Of a stretch of DNA of 64,000 nucleotides, positions 51,957-60,898 are shown in pieces (positions within the stretch are counted from its first letter, which is position 1; the number at the start of each line of letters is the position of its first letter). The stretch is from Rhodococcus sp. UNC23MFCrub1.1. GTDB lineage: Bacteria; Actinomycetota; Actinomycetes; Mycobacteriales; Mycobacteriaceae. The position numbers and the translations under genes were made by a program. The notes beneath the pieces were generated by a model that was given only the letters and a program-made list of their open reading frames with translations, did not search any database and had not been told where the DNA came from. The DNA lies in contig NZ_JMLQ01000013.1 of the NCBI RefSeq assembly GCF_000686025.1, positions 1 through 64,000 on the forward strand, read 5' to 3'.

Positions 51957-53122
51957 CGCCTGCGACCATGGTCGATGAGCGTGCGTCGGCAATCGCCGAA
52001 TCCGGCCGCGGCCACTCACCGACGCTGCTGCTGCCTCGCAACCTCACGATGTGGGTGGCCGCACTCATCGCTGTCTGCGGGACGACGGTGTTCGCCCGCA
52101 TGATCCTCGCCGGGGTAGCTGTGAGCGGTGATGCGGTAGCGGTCGCCGTGGCCATCATCCTCACCTTCAACGGTGTCTTGTTGCTCGGCATCATGCATTT
52201 CTGCGGTATAGGCCGTCCCCGTTCCGTTCTCGTCGCCGCCTTGTTGTGGGGTGTTTGCGCTGCGCCGTTCGCTCTGGCAGCTCCGGCGAATGGGGCGCTC
52301 GGGGGCATGTACGGCAAGCTCTTCGGTCAGGCGTGGGCGATGAACTGGAGTGCAGCGCTGTCAGCCCCCTTCACCGAGGAGATCGCCAAGGGCCTCGGCC
52401 TGCTCGTGCTGGTTGCCCTGTCGCCGCGCGCCGTGCGCACCGCTTTCGACGCTCTCTGGGTAGGCGCGGTCATCGGTCTCGGGTTCCAGTTCACCGAGGA
52501 CATCGCATACTCGATCATGACGATCGTCGCGGCAGACGACGCCCCTGTCAGGTCCGCGTCCGGCGTCGCAGTACTTCGATGCGTCCTCGGGGTGGCGGGT
52601 CACGTGGCGTACTCGGCTCTGTTCTGCGCCGGCCTCGTCTACCTCGTCGGTCGGTCAGCGCAACCACGCAGAGTCGTCCGCGGAGGTGTTCTCGTCGTCC
52701 TCGCAGTGCTGCTGCACGCGTTGTGGGACTGCGCACCGGCACTCGCCGGGGACAACGGCATCGGGGTGTTGGTTCTCATGGCGGCCATCACCACAGCCAC
52801 CATCGCAGCCGTCGTCGTCGAGTACAGACACGCGGTACGAACCGAACGCGAGCTTCTCCGGGCCGTTCTCGCCCCGGAAGTGGCGCTCGGTGTGGTGTCG
52901 CCGGCCGAACTCGACGCGCTGTGCGGGTCCGCTCGGACACGTCGGAGGTTTCTGCGGGCGGGTCGCCGCAGAGAGGTGAAGGGTCGCCGTCACCGGCTCG
53001 ACTCGTGCCGGGATCTCGCGCGGGCGCTGATCACCTCGGGAGGCGCTGTCTCCGAGGCGGTCCAGCGGAGGCGTCGCGAGGTCCACCGCGTTCGCGACAC
53101 CGACGGGCAGGTAGCGAGTTGA
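51953..53122 (+). CDS. PrsW-family intramembrane protease
   Basis: 389 residues with about eight helices in the first 290 residues. PrsW motifs are present: EE pair at 142-143 (FTEEIAKGLGLL), E182 (FQFTEDIAYS), and later histidines in GVAGHVAYSALF and LLHALWDC. The C-terminal 100 residues are cytoplasmic and basic. PrsW cleaves membrane anti-sigma factors in Bacillus; a substrate here is not known, though the upstream single-pass protein is a candidate. It overlaps both neighbours (ATGA, TGATG). Confidence 0.85.
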   Translation: MTPATMVDERASAIAESGRGHSPTLLLPRNLTMWVAALIAVCGTTVFARMILAGVAVSGDAVAVAVAIILTFNGVLLLGIMHFCGIGRPRSVLVAALLWGVCAAPFALAAPANGALGGMYGKLFGQAWAMNWSAALSAPFTEEIAKGLGLLVLVALSPRAVRTAFDALWVGAVIGLGFQFTEDIAYSIMTIVAADDAPVRSASGVAVLRCVLGVAGHVAYSALFCAGLVYLVGRSAQPRRVVRGGVLVVLAVLLHALWDCAPALAGDNGIGVLVLMAAITTATIAAVVVEYRHAVRTERELLRAVLAPEVALGVVSPAELDALCGSARTRRRFLRAGRRREVKGRRHRLDSCRDLARALITSGGAVSEAVQRRRREVHRVRDTDGQVAS

Positions 53123-54000
53123 TGCGGTTCAGCGAGCAGCATCCCTCGCGGGATGCTGCTGCGGAGTACCGGCGAGCGGTAGATGCTGTGGTCGACGAGG
53201 TCGAAGAAGCGGAAAATCGTGACTGTGCCACGTCCGCTGTGGTGTCCCACCACCTGAGATCGGGTGTTCTCGCACCGTACTTGCGGCGAGTGGACGAGGC
53301 CTTGATCGGGTCCGTGACCGTGGGAGTCGACGGCTTCGTTCCGACATCTGTGTCGACGGCGTCCGGTACGACTTCGCTGGTCGGTGTTCGGTTGCTCTCC
53401 TTGCTCGAGTCCGAATGGTGGTGTGGCGCCGACGCGTTCGACTCCGATCACGACGTGCGCGCCAGCACCGAACTCGTCGACCTGCGACGCGCTCGTCGGC
53501 AAGGTCTGCTCCTGTTCCGCTTCCGTGTGCAGACGCACCACATGGTCGGCCGAGTGGTGCGCGCCGTCGACCGTCGGTTGCTGCCGGGTAGAGCTCCGGT
53601 CACTATCGGCATGCGACTGCCGTTCGCGCGACCGGCCGTGGTGGAACTGCTCAACCACTGCGCGCACCGGCTCACTGTCGTCGATCCATGGGCGCCCCCG
53701 TTGTGGGTCAACAGCTGCACGCGCAGCGTCGACTACCAGACGTCACTGCGCGAGCGCGGATACGGCGCACGCGAGGGCAGTACACACTGTTCCGGTTGGG
53801 CTGCCGACATCGAGATGACGTGGATGCGGCGCCGCGGACACGGAGACGCCCTCGCCGAGGTGCTACACACCGTCCAGGCATCCGGAGAGGTCAGCGTCAT
53901 CGACGAGGGGCAGGCGTGGCACGTGTGCGTGGCACCGCACGCCGCCGAGTCCCTCACGCGCGACTGGCACCGCCACGTCGCATTCGCCGGTGTCGGCTGA
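53122..54000 (+). CDS. DUF5715-like, DD-peptidase-fold protein
   Basis: 292 residues from the ATG that overlaps the PrsW stop by one base. No signal peptide. The C-terminal half has NSCTRSVDYQTSLRERGYG, STHCSGWAADIEMTW and QAWHVCVAPHAAESL; the H-x-x-G-x-A-x-D then W-H pattern matches the zinc site of M15-type DD-peptidases. I recall this combination from DUF5715 proteins linked to asparagine synthases. Being cytoplasmic, it is unlikely to act on cell wall; it may cleave or modify a product of the neighbouring synthase. Confidence 0.7.
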   Translation: MRFSEQHPSRDAAAEYRRAVDAVVDEVEEAENRDCATSAVVSHHLRSGVLAPYLRRVDEALIGSVTVGVDGFVPTSVSTASGTTSLVGVRLLSLLESEWWCGADAFDSDHDVRASTELVDLRRARRQGLLLFRFRVQTHHMVGRVVRAVDRRLLPGRAPVTIGMRLPFARPAVVELLNHCAHRLTVVDPWAPPLWVNSCTRSVDYQTSLRERGYGAREGSTHCSGWAADIEMTWMRRRGHGDALAEVLHTVQASGEVSVIDEGQAWHVCVAPHAAESLTRDWHRHVAFAGVG

Positions 54001-55568
54001 TGTGCGGTATCGCGGTGATCGCCGGTTCCGCCGCTGACGAATGCACCCTCGAGGCGATGATCGCCGCGATCGAGCACCGCGGACTGGTCACCGAGACCGC
54101 GGTCGTCGGGACGGCAGCGGTAGCGACACGCCGACTTCCCATCGTCGACCGCACAGCGGCGGTGCAGCCAGTCACGCTCACCTCCCCCGGCGGGGGTATC
54201 CTGGCGTATAACGGCGAGATCTACAACTGTCCGGAGCTGCGAACCGAGCTCGCCACTGCTGGCGCGTCTTTCGTCACCGAGTCCGACACCGAAGTGGTGG
54301 CCGTGGCCATGGCCAATCTCGACGAGCACGCGGTGACGAAATTTCGCGGCGAGTTCGCGTTTGCCGTGGCCGATCCGACAGGTGGCCGTGTCTATCTCGC
54401 GCGAGACGCTCTCGGAGTCAAACCGCTGTACTACTCGTTCGCGCGCGCGTCGGTGTTCGTCGCCTCCGAGATCAAGGCACTGACCTTCCTCGGCACCGCC
54501 ATCCACGCGCTACCTCCCGGTAGCCATGGTTGGGTCCATGCGAATGGACACACCGCCCTGACGCCGTTCACGGCTGATGCACGGGTCGATGTGTTCGACG
54601 ACGTCCCCGCGGCGATCGAGGCAGTGCGGAACGCCGTGGTGGACTCGATCCGGGTGCGGCTCAGGACGGACCTCCCCGTCGCAGTGATCCTGTCCGGTGG
54701 ACTGGACTCCACGATCGTGGCCTGCGTCGCAGCGCGCGAACGCTCCGACGTCACAGCCTTCACCGTCGGAGACTCAGACAGTCCCGACGTCGTCTACGCC
54801 CGAAAGGTCGCCAGCCACCTCGGCATCGACCACGTCGTCGTCGACGTCGAGCATCGGACGGTGTCCGCGCGAGACGTGCGCGAGGCCGTCGCAGGAAGCG
54901 AGCTGACGGAGTACGGCGACGTGATCAATGCTGTCATCTCGAATCGGTTGTTCGCGACGATCCGCGATCACGGTTTTCGCATCGCGATCGGGGGAGATGG
55001 ATCCGACGAAGTATTCGGCGGGTACCCGATGTACGCGTCCACCCCGGACGACACAGTCCATGCACTTTTCGCTCACAAGCTCGGTCAGCTCCATCGCACC
55101 GAACTGCAACGCGTCGACAGAGCGAGCATGTCTCACACGGTGGAAGTACGAGTACCCTTCCTCGACCCCATCGTCGTCAACGCCGCACGTCGCATACCCA
55201 CTGTGTGGCGCCACGACGGCGACATCGACAAATGGCTTCTACGAGCAGCATTCGCCGACTGGGTGCCCGCATACGTCCTGAGCAGACCCAAACACGGTCT
55301 GTCGTACTCCTCAGGACTGCACGACCGCGTGCGCATGTTCAGGGCCGTCCACGAACGGGCATACCGTGCAGCTCGATACGACCTCCACGCACCCCTCCGT
55401 CGAGACTTCGACGCCGCATTGCGTCGCACACACGGTGGTCTCACCGCTCTCCTCGCCGACGGCGGCGACGGCGAAGCTCCGACACGCCTTGAGGTGACCC
55501 TCGACACCGTGTCGGCCATCAGGTGGAACCTGCAGCGCGTCCTCGGCCGACTGCGGATGAAGAAATGA
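54000..55568 (+). CDS. Asparagine synthase (glutamine-hydrolysing) type enzyme
   Basis: 522 residues from the ATG overlapping the previous TGA. Cys2 is directly after the start Met (MCGIAVIAG), the N-terminal nucleophile of class II glutaminases; NGEIYN (71-76) is conserved. The PP-loop motif SGGLDS lies at 232-237, and GDGSDEVFGGYPMY and VEVRVPFLDP follow. AsnB-type enzymes amidate aspartate or peptides. In a plasmid operon with PrsW and a peptidase-like protein it more likely amidates a peptide or envelope component than makes asparagine. Last gene of the operon. Confidence 0.9.
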   Translation: MCGIAVIAGSAADECTLEAMIAAIEHRGLVTETAVVGTAAVATRRLPIVDRTAAVQPVTLTSPGGGILAYNGEIYNCPELRTELATAGASFVTESDTEVVAVAMANLDEHAVTKFRGEFAFAVADPTGGRVYLARDALGVKPLYYSFARASVFVASEIKALTFLGTAIHALPPGSHGWVHANGHTALTPFTADARVDVFDDVPAAIEAVRNAVVDSIRVRLRTDLPVAVILSGGLDSTIVACVAARERSDVTAFTVGDSDSPDVVYARKVASHLGIDHVVVDVEHRTVSARDVREAVAGSELTEYGDVINAVISNRLFATIRDHGFRIAIGGDGSDEVFGGYPMYASTPDDTVHALFAHKLGQLHRTELQRVDRASMSHTVEVRVPFLDPIVVNAARRIPTVWRHDGDIDKWLLRAAFADWVPAYVLSRPKHGLSYSSGLHDRVRMFRAVHERAYRAARYDLHAPLRRDFDAALRRTHGGLTALLADGGDGEAPTRLEVTLDTVSAIRWNLQRVLGRLRMKK

Positions 55569-55632
55569 AGTCATCCGATCCGCTCTTGACCGCGGCACAC
55601 CGGAACAGGCTCGCTTCCGTTGCCCGGAAACA

Positions 55633-55813
55633 CTATGCGAACGTCACAGCACCCGGACTGCACGTCCACGGGTCCACGCCCACCGTCGTCGGTGACGTCG
55701 ACTCGGTGAGGTCGAGCGCGAACCGGGAACTGTCGTACCCGAATGCCACTGTCCGGTCCGCCCGCTCCTCCGGTGAGATCGTCCAACAGGGTGATCTCCA
55801 CCTTGCGAACCAT
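55633..55813 (-). pseudogene. lsr2 relic
   Basis: The minus strand starts like Lsr2 (VRKVEITLLDDLTGGA). A one-base insertion in the run after GGAGGAGCG breaks the frame; skipping it restores the Lsr2-like DRTVAFGYDSSRFALDLTE. The frame then degenerates and the C-terminal RGR DNA-binding domain is missing. GAGAGAGG lies before the ATG. It is a decayed second lsr2 next to the end of asnB. Confidence 0.6.
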
Positions 55814-55906
55814 GAACGTGCTGCCTCTCTCCGAGCTCCGATGAACGTTGTCGACCGTCTCGTCACCATCTTGCCTCTCGAGCCGCGCCGGTTTCCCATT
55901 CGGCGG

Positions 55907-57016
55907 TCAGCCCGATCCGTGCGACTGGACGACCGACCACAGTGGGTCGTCATAGCCGATGTCGAAGGTGCACTCGTTAGGGCGTGGGTCGGGGACGAAC
56001 GCCCACAGCAGGAAACCTGCAGACCCTGCGGCGCGTTGCCCGTCGACTTTGGTGTCGATGTCGTCGGCGCGTTCGACCGGGTCGAGGCAGGAACCTGCCG
56101 CTTGTCCGATCTCCGCGACCACCAACGGTTTCCCGGCGTCTGATGCTTGGTCGAGTCGCCGAGCGAGTCCGTTCCATTGATCACCCGGGAGGGCGACCCC
56201 GTCGGCGCCGTAGTCGTGGTACTGCAGGATGTCGACGTGCGGCGAGGCTGCGATCAGCCCGTACTCGTCGCCCTGGGTGCCGCACTGCCCACCACCGGTC
56301 AGCCCGGCGGTGATGGGGGTGGCAGTGTCCGTCGAGCGCACCACGGCGCCGGATGCGTCGGTGAAGGCACGCAGGACAGCGGCCGCGTCCGAGGGGCAGC
56401 TGCGGTCGGTCCAGTCGCACGTCTGCCCGCACACCGACGTCTCCGGTTCTCCGACCGTCTCCCACGCCGCGAGGGAGGGCTCGTCCCGCCACCGTTCGAC
56501 GGCGATGCCCACCCAGTCCTCGAACGAGACGATCGCCGAGGTGTCGGCGACGGAGCGCCATCCGTCGGTGTACCAAATGCGGTCCTTGAATTTCTCGTCC
56601 TCGCACGCTCCGTCCTGAGCGGTGAGGACCGGCACGACGAGTTGCCCGTGCACCCGCGCCGCTTCGAACACGGCGTCGATGGGCGCGAAGTTCAGCATCC
56701 CGGTGGTGCGGTCGATCGCCAACGACTGGAACGCGTTGAAACGCGTCAGTGAATTCGGCGGGAGGGAGGAGAAGTAGCGGTCGAGGTCCACCATGGCGCC
56801 GCACCCGAGATTGACCGACCAGTTCGTCGCCAACTGGTAGGCGTCGAACCCTGTGGGATACCACGGCCGACTGTCGAGCGTCAGCCCGCTCGCGGTCGCC
56901 CCCACGCGTGGTGGCGTGGGGGCGGCGGAAGACGGCGGCGCGGCGTGGGCGCAGCCGACCATGAGAAGAACGGCCGTCACGACGGTCGCCGTGAACATCC
57001 GACAGGTCCAGTGCAT
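55907..57016 (-). CDS. GH5-like glycoside hydrolase lipoprotein
   Basis: 369 residues with a lipobox (TAVLLMVGC, Cys22). A TIM-barrel glycosidase pattern: WYPTGFDAYQLATNW at the first strand, acid/base Glu190 (ETVGEPET), DILQYHDYG, and the nucleophile Glu302 (PLVVAEIGQ), then FLLWAFVPD. The usual NEP is GEP here. GH5-type enzymes cut beta-glucans or mannans. It is divergent from the BcsB-like gene; polysaccharide synthases often travel with such a hydrolase, which trims or releases the product. Confidence 0.8.
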   Translation of the reverse strand: MHWTCRMFTATVVTAVLLMVGCAHAAPPSSAAPTPPRVGATASGLTLDSRPWYPTGFDAYQLATNWSVNLGCGAMVDLDRYFSSLPPNSLTRFNAFQSLAIDRTTGMLNFAPIDAVFEAARVHGQLVVPVLTAQDGACEDEKFKDRIWYTDGWRSVADTSAIVSFEDWVGIAVERWRDEPSLAAWETVGEPETSVCGQTCDWTDRSCPSDAAAVLRAFTDASGAVVRSTDTATPITAGLTGGGQCGTQGDEYGLIAASPHVDILQYHDYGADGVALPGDQWNGLARRLDQASDAGKPLVVAEIGQAAGSCLDPVERADDIDTKVDGQRAAGSAGFLLWAFVPDPRPNECTFDIGYDDPLWSVVQSHGSG

Positions 57017-57305
57017 GGGATGAAACTATCCCCGCGTCGACACCGGTAAACGACGGCGCCACGAAACGGTGCACCAGGACCGAACAGCAATTGCGCAATG
57101 GTATCCGTGGCGGTTTGATCCCCTCATTCATGTCGTGTTGCCGGTCAAAACTGGCGTGTGTCAGCGGATGTCGTGGTGATCACAGAGCACGTTCCGTGGT
57201 TGGCGCGCGATCGCTGTCGTGCACTTTTACGATGACCAGGCAGTCGCAAGTGTGCGGGGGCACCGTTCACGGTTTCGTTCTGTCGAGAAAGTCGAGGCGC
57301 ACCGA

Positions 57306-59441
57306 ATGCGTGTGTCCGTTCGCCCCCGCCATGGAATTGGCTCCCGCCCTGGATTCCATTTCCGACCCGGTCGGTGTCCGCGTTCCCCGGGCCGCCTCGT
57401 CGCTCTGATCGTCGCGGCCCTCATGCTCGCACTCGGTGTCCCGACGACCGCGACCGCGCAAGAGGTCGACGACCAGGACATCACCGCGCAGGACGGGGCC
57501 ATGCAGGAGAGCACGACGCTGGAGGGGCCGGCGCCGGCGGCGTCTGCGTTGTCGTTCGGCGAGATGGGCCTCGGCGGGTCGGTAGCACTGACCGGCCAGC
57601 GTGGGCGGGCGACGATCACGGTTCCTGTTCCTCCCGGCACTGTTCCGGTGGCGCTGCGGGGCGTGCTCGAGGTACCGGCCGGCATCGACCGCGCGTGGCT
57701 GGATCTCACGCACGAGAACCGGTTCGTCGGACGCGTCGACGTGATCGGCGGCGCCCCGACAGCGGTGGTGAACGTCCCGCTTGCCGGTGTGGCGGTGACC
57801 GGTCGCAGCGTGACCTTGGATTTGAGCACCACCGTCGTCCCGGCGGCGGGCACGTGTCTGTACACCCCGGACACGTCGACCGTGCGACTGCAGGATCCCG
57901 TCGTGGACTTCGCGGGGGTTCCCGCGGCGCCGACGGTCGTCGCGGACTTCCTGCCGCCGGTGTTGCGGACGGCGACGGTCATCGCGCCGGACGAGCCGAC
58001 AGCGGAGCAGTCGACCGCTGTGCTGATCTTGGCGACGACTCTCGTGGATTTCTACGGGTCGCAGCCGGTGCGGGTGGTGGTTCGGTCGCAGAGTGAGCGC
58101 GCGGGCACCCCGGCGGACGGCCCGTTCGACCGCACCCTGGTCATCGCCGGCGGCGACGAGGGTGCGATCGAACTGGAGCCGGCGATCGACCCGGCCGCAC
58201 CGCCGGCGCTGCGCATCACCGGAAGCGGTGCCTCCCTACTCGATCAGATCGCCCTGCTTGCCGGCGACGCCGCAGCTTTGGCTGTCGCCGATCGAGCCTC
58301 GGCCGGTCCGATCACGATCGCGCCGGTGCTGCCTGCGGAGTCGATGACGTTGCGGGAGATGGGACTGGGGCCTGTCACCGGGCGCGGGGCCGGTGAGGTC
58401 ACGGTGACGGTGCCGGTGGATCAGACTCGGCTCGCCCGCGCCGGGTCGAATCTGCGGGTCCATCTGCTGGGCGACTACACACCTCTATCTTCTGGTGTGG
58501 CCGGTGGGTTGCGTGTCTCGGTCGGTGACACCGACCTTGCGTCGTCGGCCACGGACGCTTCCGGTGTCCTCGACCTGTGGGTCGACATCCCGCCGGCGTC
58601 AGTCGAGCGGGTCACGGCGGTGACCGTCACCCTGCGCACGACGGGCAACGGTGACACCTGCAGTACGGGCGGCGCACTGGCCCTGACTGTCCATGCCGAC
58701 ACGACGGTGTCGAGTTCCGGCGGCACTCCCGACACCCGCGGGTTCGAGTCCGTCCCGCAGTCGCTCATGCCGGGTGTGTCGGTGGCGTTGGCGGAGCAGT
58801 CGTTCGCGAACACGGCCCGAGCGGCGGCGGTGCTGACGGGGTTGCAGCGCCTGTCCGCGCGGCCCTTGGTGCCGACGGTGGCACCGTTCGCCGACGTGGC
58901 CGCGGCGACGACGCCGGCGCTGCTGGTCGCCCCGGACGGTCTTGCCGCGTTCGGACCGCAGGCGCAGAACATCCGACTCCCGCTGAGCACCACGGGGACC
59001 ACCGTCCTCACGGTGCGCGACGACAGCACCGGCGGCGGGGGTGATCAGACTCAGGTGACCGTCGACAGCGCCGCACCCTTCGGGTCGGTACAGGTGCTGC
59101 GTCAGAACGACCGGTCGTTGGTGGTGGCGACGTCGAACGGCGCCGAACAGCTCGACGGGGTTCTCGCCTGGTTGGGCGACGACGTGCGACGGTGGTCCAC
59201 GCTCAGCGGTGATGTGCTGTTCGGGACCGTTGCGCGTGAACCAGTGTCGCTGTCCTCGTCCGGGGACGCGGCGGTACCGGTAGTAGACGTGGCCAGTGGA
59301 TCGACGGCGCCGTCAGGGGTGTGGGCGATCCTGGTGATCGGCGGTATCGCCCTGGTGATCGGTGTGATCGGCGCGGCGCTGGTGTACATCCGCAGCCGCG
59401 GCCGATCGGACGCGGCGGCACCGCCGGGCGAGCGTTCGTGA
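57306..59441 (+). CDS. BcsB-like polysaccharide synthase subunit
   Basis: 711 residues; GAGG eight bases before the ATG. Signal peptide (LIVAALMLALGVPTTATA), two repeated halves marked by SFGEMGLGGSVAL and TLREMGLGPVTG, each followed by beta-rich segments, and a C-terminal helix (WAILVIGGIALVIGVIGAAL) with a basic tail. This is the BcsB architecture: an exported jelly-roll protein anchored next to a cellulose-synthase-like transferase. It overlaps the next gene (GTGA). The polymer may be cellulose or another beta-glucan. Confidence 0.8.
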   Translation: MRVSVRPRHGIGSRPGFHFRPGRCPRSPGRLVALIVAALMLALGVPTTATAQEVDDQDITAQDGAMQESTTLEGPAPAASALSFGEMGLGGSVALTGQRGRATITVPVPPGTVPVALRGVLEVPAGIDRAWLDLTHENRFVGRVDVIGGAPTAVVNVPLAGVAVTGRSVTLDLSTTVVPAAGTCLYTPDTSTVRLQDPVVDFAGVPAAPTVVADFLPPVLRTATVIAPDEPTAEQSTAVLILATTLVDFYGSQPVRVVVRSQSERAGTPADGPFDRTLVIAGGDEGAIELEPAIDPAAPPALRITGSGASLLDQIALLAGDAAALAVADRASAGPITIAPVLPAESMTLREMGLGPVTGRGAGEVTVTVPVDQTRLARAGSNLRVHLLGDYTPLSSGVAGGLRVSVGDTDLASSATDASGVLDLWVDIPPASVERVTAVTVTLRTTGNGDTCSTGGALALTVHADTTVSSSGGTPDTRGFESVPQSLMPGVSVALAEQSFANTARAAAVLTGLQRLSARPLVPTVAPFADVAAATTPALLVAPDGLAAFGPQAQNIRLPLSTTGTTVLTVRDDSTGGGGDQTQVTVDSAAPFGSVQVLRQNDRSLVVATSNGAEQLDGVLAWLGDDVRRWSTLSGDVLFGTVAREPVSLSSSGDAAVPVVDVASGSTAPSGVWAILVIGGIALVIGVIGAALVYIRSRGRSDAAAPPGERS

Positions 59442-60898
59442 CCGCCGTCCGCTCCCTGGTGGTGCGGTGGACGGTGCTGATCGCGGCGGTGGTCCTGGCA
59501 TTCCTGCCGACGTGGCGGCGGCTGGCGGTCGAGGCCTCGGGCGGCGCGGTCAGCGGATACCTGTTCGTGGTGCCGCTGCTCGCGGTGGTGGCCGGGCAGG
59601 GCATCGCGCGCAGGAGGGCGGGGGAGTTGCCCATCCACGATCGCCAGACCGACGTCATCGTCGGCGGCCTCGGGGCGTTGGCGGCGGTGGCGGTGCAGGC
59701 TCTGTGGCTGCCCCGGTACGCCGATCAATACGCGCTGCTGCACATCGACGTGGCGGCGGCGGGCATCTTCGCGATCAGCGCCGCGATCCTGCTGTTCGGG
59801 TTGCGCCCGGTCGGGCGGTTCTGGCCACTGGTGGTCCTGGTGATCGCACTCTCGCCGGTGCTCTACCGCACGGTCGCGGTGACACTCGGCGGCAGCCGAT
59901 TCGCCTACGGTCTGGTGCTGGTTCTGGTGGCCGGGGCGGCGGGCGGGATCGCCGTCGGCCGCACGGCGGCGCGCGGAGTCGCCGGATTCCTCGTCACGGT
60001 CGCCGTCGGGGTGGCGCTGCTGCGCGCGGTGCTGGCCGTCTCGCCCACGATCCACATCCTGTGGCTGCAGCTGATCCCCACGGTCGGTGCCTCGGCCGTG
60101 GCGGGCACCGCGTTCTACCTGCACGCTCGGCGCGGCACCACGAAACGGGTGCTGACCCGACCGGTGCAGAACCCGTCCGCGACATCCACCCGCTCCTCGG
60201 TGCTCACCGTCGCCGTCGTCGCCGCGGTGCTGGTCACGCTGCCGCTTCCGAACACCCCCGTGCCGCCGAGCGTCGCCGGCCCACCCGGCCCACCGGCGGC
60301 GACTCTCGCCGTCCCCGTCGGGTGGCGGCAGATCCAGGACGAGACTTTTCCGTGGGTGCGGTCCTTCTTCGGTCAGGGTGCCACCTTGACCCGGCAGGAA
60401 TGGCAGGCCGCCGCGGTGAATCCGGCGTGGGACGGAAAGGGCCGACCGCGCACGGTCATGGTGGACACCCTCGGCACCACCAACGGCGCCAGTCTCGGGG
60501 TCTACCCCGAACGCACGCTCTACCGACTCTCGAGCACCCGCACCAGCCCGTCGTTGCGCATCGATCTGGGCCGCGACATCACCGGGTCGCTCTACACCTC
60601 CGTCGACGACGCGTTGCTGTTGACCTGGACCAAACTGGTCTTCGAATGGGTGCGAGGACCGGTGTTCCAACGGGTGACGGTCGTCAGCGTGGACAACCAC
60701 GACCCCGACGCACAGTTCCCGATCCCCGAGCCGTCCATGGCGTCCAACCTCTCGGCGCTGGCCGCGGTGTTCCTGCGCGGTAACACCGTGGTGGGCGACG
60801 ACCGACCTGACTACGCGGACGCCGACCTGCTAACCACCGTCGGCCGAGACCTCGTCGCGGCGCAATGGCCACCCGCGCCGATGGGCGGTGACCGATGA
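59438..60898 (+). CDS. Polytopic membrane protein of the polysaccharide operon
   Basis: 486 residues from a GTG overlapping the bcsB-like stop. About eight to nine helices in the first 310 residues (RWTVLIAAVVLAFLP, GYLFVVPLLAVVAGQGIA, AAGIFAISAAILLFGLR, FAYGLVLVLVAGAAGGIA, GFLVTVAVGVALLRAVLA), then an exported domain of about 170 residues (PVGWRQIQDETFPWVRSFFG, PRTVMVDTLGTTNGASLGVY). The layout resembles an exosortase-EpsI fusion, but I do not see the exosortase Cys/Arg/His residues, so the name is not safe. It overlaps the GT2 start by four bases. Confidence 0.65.
   Translation: MTAVRSLVVRWTVLIAAVVLAFLPTWRRLAVEASGGAVSGYLFVVPLLAVVAGQGIARRRAGELPIHDRQTDVIVGGLGALAAVAVQALWLPRYADQYALLHIDVAAAGIFAISAAILLFGLRPVGRFWPLVVLVIALSPVLYRTVAVTLGGSRFAYGLVLVLVAGAAGGIAVGRTAARGVAGFLVTVAVGVALLRAVLAVSPTIHILWLQLIPTVGASAVAGTAFYLHARRGTTKRVLTRPVQNPSATSTRSSVLTVAVVAAVLVTLPLPNTPVPPSVAGPPGPPAATLAVPVGWRQIQDETFPWVRSFFGQGATLTRQEWQAAAVNPAWDGKGRPRTVMVDTLGTTNGASLGVYPERTLYRLSSTRTSPSLRIDLGRDITGSLYTSVDDALLLTWTKLVFEWVRGPVFQRVTVVSVDNHDPDAQFPIPEPSMASNLSALAAVFLRGNTVVGDDRPDYADADLLTTVGRDLVAAQWPPAPMGGDR

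Noticed and set aside
52246-54000. 584-codon frame overlapping the PrsW gene
   Set aside because: Only its last 293 codons are a real gene (53122-54000); the first part is out of frame with the PrsW motifs.
55565-56143. Plus-strand frame starting ATGA at the end of asnB
   Set aside because: The overlap is attractive, but the protein has no recognisable features and runs opposite the lsr2 relic and the GH5-like gene.
59438-60898. Exosortase call
   Set aside because: Topology fits but the catalytic Cys, Arg and His of exosortases are not visible.
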